From assembly GCA_018065345.1 (NCBI GenBank), contig JAGHTM010000092.1:1-7628 (forward strand): DNA of 7,628 bases. The letters are read 5' to 3'. The DNA comes from Candidatus Enterousia merdequi. Its GTDB lineage: Bacteria; Pseudomonadota; Alphaproteobacteria; Rs-D84. Below the pieces are notes generated by a model. The model did no database searches. It saw only the letters and a program-made list of their open reading frames with translations, and was not told the DNA's origin. This document shows positions 1 to 4,951 of the stretch, in pieces. A program made the translations under genes and the position numbers. Numbering within the stretch: the stretch's first letter is position 1; each line of letters begins with the position of its first letter.

Positions 1-74
1 CGAGCATAGTTCAAAGGCTAGAATGCAAGCCTTCCAAGCTTGAAATGAGGGTTCGATTCCCTCTGCTCGCACCA
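1..74 (+). tRNA. tRNA-Gly (anticodon TCC), lacking its first base at the window edge
   Basis: This decodes GGA/GGG glycine codons. The acceptor stem pairs 1-6 with 64-69; the first G, partner of C70, lies just outside the window. The anticodon stem is 26-30/38-42 around a 7-nt loop with anticodon TCC at 33-35. The T stem is 47-51/59-63 with loop TTCGATT. Discriminator A71 is followed by an encoded CCA at 72-74. It is the first visible member of a plus-strand cluster with the minihelix element and tRNA-Tyr, which probably share a transcript ending at the terminator near 262. The last 18 bases (57-74) are repeated exactly at 116-133. Confidence 0.96.
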
Positions 75-133
75 GAAATGTGGCGGGCAGCCAGTGAATC
101 GGGTAACCTTACGGTTTCCCTCTGCTCGCACCA
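57..133 (+). repeat. 18-bp perfect direct repeat of the tRNA-Gly 3' end (57-74 and 116-133)
   Basis: TTCCCTCTGCTCGCACCA occurs at 57-74, inside tRNA-Gly (end of T loop, 3' T strand, 3' acceptor strand, discriminator and CCA), and again at 116-133. The copies are offset by 59 bp. An 18-bp exact match this close is not expected by chance. Either the second copy is the 3' end of a degenerate or deleted tRNA-Gly duplicate, or it is a remnant of site-specific integration at the tRNA 3' end. No integrase gene lies between them, and only 41 bp separate the copies, so tandem duplication with internal loss is the simpler reading. Confidence 0.9.
83..133 (+). ncRNA. Putative tRNA-like minihelix (acceptor stem plus hairpin, CCA end), between tRNA-Gly and tRNA-Tyr
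   Basis: Bases 83-90 (GCGGGCAG) pair with 122-129 (CTGCTCGC) over 8 bp, one of them G86-T126. This resembles the tRNA-Gly acceptor stem: GCGGGCA against GCGAGCA, where the single change keeps pairing through a wobble. Inside lies a second hairpin, 101-108 with 113-120 (GGGTAACC/GGTTTCCC, one T-T mismatch), with loop TTAC. Discriminator A130 and CCA at 131-133 follow. There is no D arm and no 7-nt anticodon loop, so it cannot decode. The stretch is clearly richer in G and C than the surrounding AT-rich DNA, as structured RNAs often are in such genomes. It could be a deleted tRNA-Gly copy, a processing guide for RNase P or the 3'-end nucleases, or a small RNA that can be charged. Function is inferred; the pairing is directly visible. 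Confidence 0.4.
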
Positions 134-140
134 AAAGATT

Positions 141-226
141 GGGCGTGCGCCGGAGTCGGAGAGCCGGGGCAGACTGTAAATCTGTTAGCTTTGCTTGAGA
201 AGGTTCGACTCCTTCCACTCCCACCA
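141..226 (+). tRNA. tRNA-Tyr (anticodon GTA)
   Basis: A class II tRNA of 86 nt including an encoded CCA at 224-226. The acceptor stem pairs 141-147 (GGGCGTG) with 216-222 (CACTCCC) and has one C144-T219 mismatch at the fourth pair. The D stem is CCGG/CCGG. The anticodon stem (GCAGA/TCTGT) encloses loop CTGTAAA with anticodon GTA at 176-178. A long variable arm (AGC/GCT pairing) precedes the T arm (GAAGG, loop TTCGACT, CCTTC). The long variable arm and GTA anticodon together mark bacterial tRNA-Tyr. Its terminator follows directly. Confidence 0.95.
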
Positions 227-228
227 AA

Positions 229-262
229 ATAAAATCACCCCCTTGTGGGGTGTTTTTATTTT
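229..262 (+). terminator. Intrinsic terminator of the tRNA cluster
   Basis: The stem CACCCC (236-241) pairs with GGGGTG (247-252) around a 5-nt loop. A T-rich tail (TTTTTATTTT, 253-262) follows and can pair partly with the A-rich stretch before the stem. It lies 3 nt after the CCA of tRNA-Tyr. Confidence 0.9.
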
Positions 263-420
263 GTGAATGTGGCTTGGGTTGAATCCTTTGGTTCGACAAG
301 CAGTAGATTTTGGAAGTGCCTGTCAAAGTGTTATGCAGAAGCAAATAAAAATTTATGTCTTTTGTCCAAGCATGGTATAGAAAACACATATACATATATC
401 AAATTTACACCCAGGATAAT
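263..420. other. Gene-free spacer between the tRNA terminator and the facing terminator
   Basis: No credible gene is seen: the open frames here are short, lack ribosome binding sites and run through tRNAs or terminators. The first 80 bases are less AT-rich than the rest. They hold one possible hairpin, 278-285 (GTTGAATC) with 290-297 (GGTTCGAC), 8 pairs including two G-T wobbles, with loop CTTT. No T run follows it, so it is not a terminator. From about 345 onward the sequence is plain AT-rich spacer. Confidence 0.6.
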
Positions 421-466
421 AAAAAAAGATAAAAAACACCCTTGTTTTGCTTGAAAACAAGGGTGT
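421..466 (-). terminator. Strong intrinsic terminator for the minus-strand MORN lipoprotein unit
   Basis: A perfect 13-bp inverted repeat, ACACCCTTGTTTT (436-448) and AAAACAAGGGTGT (454-466), encloses a 5-nt loop. On the plus strand it is preceded by an A-rich run (421-435), which is the T tail for minus-strand transcription. It sits about 20 bp after the stop codon of the minus-strand gene ending at 488. The plus-strand side has no T run, so it acts mainly in one direction. Confidence 0.92.
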
Positions 467-487
467 CAACAACAAAGGTATTTATAA

Positions 488-934
488 TTAATCTTTTTGT
501 TTTGTTCCTATATCAGATAATTCATGTTTAGTCACAATTCCTTTTTTATCTACTGTAAAAACATGCTCTCTAGAAAAAAAAGTCAAAACGTCTTCTGTAA
601 AATGATAATAAGAACATTTTTCATCTTTTATTATTTCAGAAGGCGTCCCAAAATGTTCAATAACTTTATCTATGTTATATTGATTATTACTTCTTATACC
701 AAATTCTTTTTGAAATTTATACTGTTTAAAAGTATACCATATACCTGCGCAGAATCCAATAATCGCACAACCGATAGGCAATCCTGACATATCACTTGCC
801 GTCCCAGTAAATTTACCGATTAAACTCATAAAATATCCTGCTATTAACCCAAAAACCGGTAGGCCAAGGATTGATTGAAGTGCTTCACTTTCTAAACTAA
901 ATTCATGTAATTTTCCACTTTTATTTTGTGACAT
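488..934 (-). CDS. Hypothetical two-helix membrane protein with a possible SmpA/OmlA (BamE)-like C-terminal domain
   Basis: A 148-aa protein of unrecognised family. Two hydrophobic, Gly-rich segments (about residues 20-41 and 50-69) form a likely membrane hairpin. They are followed by a hydrophilic tail. Residues 86-137 follow a pattern seen in SmpA/OmlA-type domains: a helix ending in FGTPSEI, then short strands with aromatic residues, and a VFTVDKKGIV turn. This resemblance is by eye only and no function follows from it. The ATG at 934 has a good ribosome binding site (AAGGAG, 5 nt upstream). The gene starts 19 nt after the MORN lipoprotein stop, so the two are surely cotranscribed, and a strong terminator follows. 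The pairing suggests a shared envelope role, which is inference. Confidence 0.85.
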   Translation of the reverse strand: MSQNKSGKLHEFSLESEALQSILGLPVFGLIAGYFMSLIGKFTGTASDMSGLPIGCAIIGFCAGIWYTFKQYKFQKEFGIRSNNQYNIDKVIEHFGTPSEIIKDEKCSYYHFTEDVLTFFSREHVFTVDKKGIVTKHELSDIGTKQKD

Positions 935-953
935 TTTTACTCCTTTTTATTTT

Positions 954-2393
954 TTAGTCTATTCCTGTAAAAATTGCATATTGACCAGAATAACCTTTTA
1001 AATGATTAGATGTTGCACACCCTGAAGCATCATATGACATAGACATACCCTTCCTAATATAACTTTTTTGTGTAGCAATACCTGTTTCTTTAAAATATTT
1101 ATAAGTATCAGAACTATACTGACAACATGACAACTCTTTGTTATTCAAATACGTTCTTGGGTCTATACTAGAAATTTTATAATTTGTCGGTTTATATGCT
1201 GGCACAGATTGTATTCCGCCAAATAACGTAGAATATTTATAATTTCCATCGCGTTTATATATAACATTTTTTGGATTAAAATAATCGCCTGTCGCATAAT
1301 CTTTGTCACTAGTATAAACAAATATTCTTTTATTTCCCCAGTTAAGAAAAACACCATTATTTGAAAAATCAACTACGCTTAACCTTATACCATTTGTCAT
1401 AATCCCATCAGCTGTCATGATAGCCATCCATTTAAATACTATAAAATCGTCTTTAGGCATAGCCTTTCTTGCATTTGCTGCTTTTTGTGTGGCTTGTTCG
1501 CAATCAGCAATATCAGACAAAAACTTTTTTTCTTTTAATTTTGTTTCTAATTGTTTTCTAGTTATTGTTTCACCATTATATTCAATACCTGTTTCTTTTT
1601 TACCATTATAAATTTCTTTATATAACAAACTTCCATCGACATCATATTTATATACGTATTTTTTCTTTAAAACATCATTATCATACGTTTCTTCGCTTTC
1701 TAATCTGCCGTTAACATCATATCTTTTCCCTTCTCCGTCTATCTTTCCGTCTTTATAAAACAACTCTGATTCTAATTTTCCATTTTCATAATATGTTTTT
1801 GCATACCCATCAATTTTGTTATTTGTTCGTCTTTCCCATTCTGCTTTAATTGCACCGCTTTCATAGAAAAATTTCATAGGTGTTATTCTTTTACCGTTTT
1901 TATACGAAGCTTGTAAAAGCACCTCACCTGTTTCATAATACCAAAATTCATTTCCATCAACTTGTCCATCTTTATAATCTCGTTTAATTTTTATTTTTCC
2001 GTTTTCAAAAAATTCTTTATAAACACCATATGCTTTACCATCTTTATATTTATATTCTCTTTTTTTATTACCATTTTGATAGAATTCCGTATCTAAACCA
2101 TATAGTTTCCCATGTTTTACTTGTTGCTTACGTTTTATTTTTCCACTTTCAAAAAACGATTTTATTATTCCATTTTGTAAACCATTTTTTACTTTGAACG
2201 TATCTGAAACTTGCCCCGCGTCATTATAAACCACTACCATACCATTTATAGCTTTTCCTTGATTATCCTTACATAAAAGCACATTATCTACATTTTGTGT
2301 ACATTGTACATTTTTTCCAAACACATACTCTGGCTTATTTTCACATCCTGCAAATATTATCAAACAACCAATTAAGCAAACAATTTTTTTCAT
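954..2393 (-). CDS. MORN-repeat (MORN_2 type) lipoprotein with an uncharacterised C-terminal domain
   Basis: A 479-aa predicted lipoprotein. The signal peptide (MKKIVCLIGCLIIFAGC) ends in lipobox FAGC, so Cys17 would be lipidated after signal peptidase II cleavage. Residues 46-269 hold about nine tandem repeats of 23-24 aa following the pattern xxYYExGKxxxxxxYKDGKxxG. This is the MORN_2 repeat found in many bacterial surface and periplasmic proteins. Residues 275-300 are a Lys/Glu-rich, probably helical linker. Residues 301-479 form a distinct domain with a Cys pair (423-424) and single Cys at 298 and 459, which may form disulfides; I do not recognise it. The ATG has ribosome binding site AAGGA about 6 nt upstream. 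It is first in a two-gene unit and diverges from an Mpi-like invertase. MORN_2 proteins have been proposed to bind membranes, peptidoglycan or partner proteins, but no activity can be assigned here. Confidence 0.9.
   Translation of the reverse strand: MKKIVCLIGCLIIFAGCENKPEYVFGKNVQCTQNVDNVLLCKDNQGKAINGMVVVYNDAGQVSDTFKVKNGLQNGIIKSFFESGKIKRKQQVKHGKLYGLDTEFYQNGNKKREYKYKDGKAYGVYKEFFENGKIKIKRDYKDGQVDGNEFWYYETGEVLLQASYKNGKRITPMKFFYESGAIKAEWERRTNNKIDGYAKTYYENGKLESELFYKDGKIDGEGKRYDVNGRLESEETYDNDVLKKKYVYKYDVDGSLLYKEIYNGKKETGIEYNGETITRKQLETKLKEKKFLSDIADCEQATQKAANARKAMPKDDFIVFKWMAIMTADGIMTNGIRLSVVDFSNNGVFLNWGNKRIFVYTSDKDYATGDYFNPKNVIYKRDGNYKYSTLFGGIQSVPAYKPTNYKISSIDPRTYLNNKELSCCQYSSDTYKYFKETGIATQKSYIRKGMSMSYDASGCATSNHLKGYSGQYAIFTGID
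1587..2258 (-). repeat. Tandem MORN_2 coding repeats (about nine units of roughly 70 bp)
   Basis: The repeats show mainly at the protein level: ESGKIK, QNGNKK, ENGKIK, ETGEVL, ESGAIK, ENGKLE and VNGRLE recur every 23-24 residues, usually followed about 8 residues later by YKDG or a variant. At DNA level, TTTCCATTTTC-like and CCATCTTTATA-like words recur, but the units have diverged. Copy number could therefore change only slowly by recombination. Confidence 0.75.
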
Positions 2394-2614
2394 ATAAAAT
2401 CCTTTTCATTCTAAATTAATACACAAACCAACGATTGTGGGCTATATATTAAAACTGCAATTCAAAACTTTTTAAATTATTCTTATATGCTTTTATTTTT
2501 GTGGTTTTTATCTAATTTTTTAAAAAAAACAAAAAAATTCAAATTAGGAAAAAATATGTTGATTTTATCGTTCTATTAAATGGGACTAATTTATTAACCA
2601 AAGGGGGCAAAATT
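2394..2614. promoter_or_regulatory. Divergent intergenic region between the MORN lipoprotein and the invertase
   Basis: These 221 bp must carry promoters for both divergent genes. The DNA is extremely AT-rich, so many -10-like hexamers exist and I cannot choose one for either direction. An imperfect inverted repeat centres near 2529: CTAATTT (2512-2518) and AAATTAG (2541-2547), with further partial matches in the flanking T and A runs. It could be an operator. A weak 6-bp inverted pair (AACGAT at 2430-2435, ATCGTT at 2567-2572) brackets most of the region. No long inverted repeat of the kind that bounds known invertible promoters is visible. Confidence 0.5.
2601..2607 (+). promoter_or_regulatory. 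Ribosome binding site of the invertase gene
   Basis: AAGGGGG lies 7 nt before the ATG at 2615. It stands out in AT-rich surroundings and fixes this start codon. Confidence 0.85.
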
Positions 2615-3214
2615 ATGGCAGTTATTGGGTATATTCGTGTATCTTCAAATAAACAAACTTGTGAACATCAACACTTTGAAATAAAGCAATTCGCAGAACA
2701 TAATAATATTTCAGTTGATAGATGGGTAGAAGAAACTATCACTTCACGTAAAGCGCTAAACAAACGGAAATTGGGAAAATTATTAAACGAATTAAACGAA
2801 GGCGATATTTTAATTGCCGCCGAAATATCTCGACTTGGTCGTTCGTTATTAGAAGTAATGCATATTTTAGAAACCTGTCTAAACAAAAATTGCCAAGTTT
2901 GGACATTGAAAGAAAATTATAGATTGGGTAATGACATTCAAAGTAAAGTTATGGCTTTTGCTTTTGGTCTATCTGCTGAAATTGAACGCAATCTGATAAG
3001 CCAACGAACAAAAGCATCACTAGAAAGCGTTAAAGCATCTGGAAAAAGATTAGGGCGACCGTTTGCAGCACAATCAAAAAAACTAAAATTATCCAAAAAT
3101 ACAAAAAAAGTTAAAAAATTATTAGATATGGGGCTAACAAGATATCGAATTGCAAAAATAATGTCAGTTAAACACACAACTTTATCCAGATTTATTCAAC
3201 GTATGGGATGGTAA
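2615..3214 (+). CDS. Serine site-specific recombinase, Mpi-like DNA invertase
   Basis: A 199-aa small serine recombinase of the resolvase/invertase family (usual length 180-210 aa). It forms a covalent phosphoserine link to DNA and inverts or resolves segments between paired sites. The catalytic N-terminal domain has the GYIRVSS motif, with nucleophile Ser10 and Arg8, and the active-site arginine motif SRLGRS (72-77). The long E helix starts around AEIERNLISQRT (121-132). A basic linker (144-168) leads to a C-terminal helix-turn-helix (about 173-195, GLTRYRIAKI...TTLSRF) that reads the site. The stretch WTLKENYRLG...DIQSKV closely matches, from memory, the Bacteroides master invertase Mpi, which flips many capsule promoters. 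That suggests a family exchanged among gut bacteria. The gene stands alone between a divergent lipoprotein gene and a bidirectional terminator. All key residues are present, so it is probably active. Whether it inverts, resolves or acts on distant sites cannot be told from this window. Confidence 0.95.
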   Translation: MAVIGYIRVSSNKQTCEHQHFEIKQFAEHNNISVDRWVEETITSRKALNKRKLGKLLNELNEGDILIAAEISRLGRSLLEVMHILETCLNKNCQVWTLKENYRLGNDIQSKVMAFAFGLSAEIERNLISQRTKASLESVKASGKRLGRPFAAQSKKLKLSKNTKKVKKLLDMGLTRYRIAKIMSVKHTTLSRFIQRMGW

Positions 3215-3237
3215 AAAACTCTGCAAATTGAACAAAT

Positions 3238-3270
3238 AAAAACACCGGCATTTGCCGGTGTTTTTGAATA
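3238..3270. terminator. Bidirectional intrinsic terminator between convergent genes
   Basis: CACCGGC (3243-3249) pairs with GCCGGTG (3254-3260) around a loop of 4 nt (3250-3253), extended by A5 (3238-3242) and T5 (3261-3265). T runs exist for both directions. It ends the plus-strand invertase gene and the minus-strand Lol operon. Confidence 0.93.
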
Positions 3271-3273
3271 TTT

Positions 3274-3549
3274 TTATTTCATTGGTGGAAAACAATTATC
3301 ACCACCGTCTGGACAACAAACCATCCAACCGTCTCCTGCATCTGTATAAACTTCACCAGTACAGCATCCGTTTTTATCAGGTCTTGTTCCATCATTACAT
3401 GTGACAAAGAAACCATTCCAATTATCTGTTAAATAATATGCAGCAACACCAATAACAGAACCAATTACAAACGCAACCATAATCCAAGTCAAACAATTAC
3501 ACTTTTTTGGTGCTGATTTAACAGATTTTTTTACAACTTTCTTTTTCAT
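3274..3549 (-). CDS. Small Cys-rich single-pass membrane protein, unknown function
   Basis: A 91-aa protein with a Lys-rich cytoplasmic N-terminus (KKKVVKKSVKSAPKK), one membrane segment (about residues 20-40) and a short outer domain of about 50 residues. That domain has six cysteines, at 51, 62, 63, 78, 79 and 86, spaced as C-x10-CC-x14-CC-x6-C with Gly/Asp/Pro turns. The spacing suggests a compact disulfide-knotted periplasmic module. Two more Cys (17, 19) lie at the cytoplasmic edge of the helix and could be modified or bind metal. A GTG three codons earlier (3558) is in frame but has no room for a ribosome binding site. The ATG at 3549 has AAGGTGG 5 nt upstream, so I choose it. It is last in the five-gene operon, with a terminator directly after. 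I do not recognise the family. Confidence 0.8.
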   Translation of the reverse strand: MKKKVVKKSVKSAPKKCNCLTWIMVAFVIGSVIGVAAYYLTDNWNGFFVTCNDGTRPDKNGCCTGEVYTDAGDGWMVCCPDGGDNCFPPMK

Positions 3550-3554
3550 CCCTG

Positions 3555-3561
3555 CCACCTT
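3555..3561 (-). promoter_or_regulatory. Ribosome binding site that decides the start of the Cys-rich gene
   Basis: AAGGTGG, read on the minus strand, overlaps the TAA stop of the upstream gene and lies 5 nt before the ATG at 3549. It overlaps the alternative GTG at 3558, which argues against that start. Overlap of stop and ribosome binding site suggests translational coupling. Confidence 0.7.
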
Positions 3562-4213
3562 ATTCTTCTATTATTTTTTCTAATTGAATTATAAAATCTA
3601 TTGCTGGATTAGTCAATTTTTTTGCTTTTTCAATCATACGTTCTGCTTCAACTTGTAATTGCAAACGTTTATATGTTTCAACCATTTCAGTTGCTTCAGA
3701 TTCACTTTCCATTTTATCATCTGTCAAAGCACGGGCAATTTCTAACTCTTGTTTTGCCAATTCTTTGAATTTTTCACTATTTTCTGGACATCCACGTTCA
3801 GATAAATTTGCATAAATTTTTGCATTGTCAATATGCGCATAAGAATCTTGATATTCCAATGGATTTAAACGTTCCAACAACAACATTTCTATTTTACCAC
3901 AAGTTGTTTCTGGTAAATTTTTTTCTTCTGGTTTTGGTTCTTCAATTGTTTTTGGTTCTTCAAAAATTCTATTCTTACAATTTTCAGAATACACTTCGTT
4001 TAACTCTTCAATCAATTCTGTTTTGTTGTTATAACCAGCATTTATGATTTGTTCAGTAATTTTGTCACAATCTTTTTTAGTCATTGTTGAATGAATTGAA
4101 TTATTGGAAAAATTATTTAATGTAAATCCAATAACTCCGCCGATTAAAAGTACGCCAATCATACCAATTATACTGAATATATAATATGATTTTTTGTTTT
4201 CTGATTGTTTCAT
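3560..4213 (-). CDS. Single-pass membrane protein with helical periplasmic domain, unknown function
   Basis: A 217-aa protein of no recognised family. A short polar N-terminus precedes one membrane segment (about residues 11-31), probably an uncleaved signal anchor. The remainder would then face the periplasm. A first helical block (40-80) contains Cys49 and Cys79. A Pro/Glu-rich linker (EEPKTIEEPKPEEKN, 85-99) follows. A long, charged, probably all-helical domain (102-217) contains Cys105 and Cys142 and may form coiled coils. The paired cysteines could make two disulfides, which fits a periplasmic location. The ATG has ribosome binding site AAAGGAGAG a few nt upstream. The gene lies 19 nt after lolD and its stop overlaps the next gene's ribosome binding site, so it is part of the Lol operon. 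An accessory envelope role is likely but unproven. Confidence 0.85.
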   Translation of the reverse strand: MKQSENKKSYYIFSIIGMIGVLLIGGVIGFTLNNFSNNSIHSTMTKKDCDKITEQIINAGYNNKTELIEELNEVYSENCKNRIFEEPKTIEEPKPEEKNLPETTCGKIEMLLLERLNPLEYQDSYAHIDNAKIYANLSERGCPENSEKFKELAKQELEIARALTDDKMESESEATEMVETYKRLQLQVEAERMIEKAKKLTNPAIDFIIQLEKIIEE

Positions 4214-4232
4214 TTCTCTCTCCTTTGTTTTG

Positions 4233-4943
4233 TTATTTTACTATACCATTTTTTATAGTAATTATTCTATCGGCTTTTTTTGCTAAATTCATATCATGTG
4301 TCACAAACAGCATAGACATTTTTGATTTGCGCACTAAATCAAGCAATAAATCAAAAACATTTTCTGCGTTTTGTGGATCCAGAGAACCAGTTGGTTCATC
4401 TGCCAATAATATTTCTGGCATATTAGCAATTGCACGCGCTATCGCGACACGTTGTTGTTCACCACCAGACATTTCAGATGGAAAATGATTTGCACGATGT
4501 GCAACATTTGCAGCACGCAATAATTTCATTGCACGCATATTTGCGTTTTCTTCATCCATACCATTTGCAAGCATTGGTAAAACAACATTTTCAACTGCAG
4601 TGAAATCAGACAATAAATTATGTTTTTGATAAACAAACCCTAATTTTTGACGACGCAATATCGTTCGTGTTTCTTCACTTATTTTATCAACAGGCATACC
4701 ATTTATAAATATATCACCACTTGTTGGTTTATCCAGCAAACCAACACATTGTAAAAGTGTAGATTTTCCAGAACCACTTTGTCCAACCAAAGCAATTATT
4801 TCACCACGATATAAATCAAAACCACCACCATGTAATATCTTTAATGGCTGACCACCTTCAACGAAAGTTTTTTTAATATCACGAACAGACATAACAATGT
4901 CTTTTTTTGATATTTTAGATAAAGAATTCAATATACTTGCCAT
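4233..4943 (-). CDS. lolD: Lipoprotein-releasing system ATP-binding protein LolD
   Basis: A 236-aa ABC ATPase, close to the usual LolD length of about 225-235. It powers release of outer-membrane lipoproteins from the inner membrane to the carrier LolA, on the cytoplasmic face of the LolC/E-type permease. Visible motifs are Walker A GQSGSGKST (54-62), Q-loop Gln106 in FVYQKH, signature MSGGEQQ (158-164), Walker B ILLADEP with Asp182 and Glu183, D-loop SLD (187-189) and switch His216 in FVTHD. The first 16 residues extend beyond the core; Met18 is a possible alternative start. The ATG at 4943 has AGGTG overlapping the stop of the permease gene 8 nt upstream, which suggests coupling and supports the longer form. 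MacB-type ATPases look similar, but the adjacent permease makes LolD the right call. Confidence 0.95.
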   Translation of the reverse strand: MASILNSLSKISKKDIVMSVRDIKKTFVEGGQPLKILHGGGFDLYRGEIIALVGQSGSGKSTLLQCVGLLDKPTSGDIFINGMPVDKISEETRTILRRQKLGFVYQKHNLLSDFTAVENVVLPMLANGMDEENANMRAMKLLRAANVAHRANHFPSEMSGGEQQRVAIARAIANMPEILLADEPTGSLDPQNAENVFDLLLDLVRKSKMSMLFVTHDMNLAKKADRIITIKNGIVK

Positions 4944-4951
4944 TGTTTCAC

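Noticed and set aside
1..226. A tmRNA piece or intron-containing tRNA as explanation for the extra CCA-ended element
   Set aside because: No tag-coding segment, pseudoknot or TTCGA-type T loop is seen in 83-133, and the flanking tRNAs are both complete, so neither idea fits.
18..395. Minus-strand open frame of 125 codons across the tRNA region
   Set aside because: It is antisense to two clear tRNAs and a terminator and has no family resemblance, so it is a chance frame.
245..454. Plus-strand open frame of 69 codons after the tRNAs
   Set aside because: Its start lies inside the tRNA terminator hairpin, it has no ribosome binding site, and it ends inside the facing terminator.
1587..2258. CRISPR-like array, suggested by regularly spaced repeated words
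   Set aside because: The repeats are codons of MORN units within an uninterrupted reading frame, and the DNA copies are diverged rather than identical.
2615..3214. Recombinase as part of an insertion sequence or transposon
   Set aside because: No transposase, terminal inverted repeats or target duplication are visible around it. The gene has its own ribosome binding site and terminator like a resident gene.
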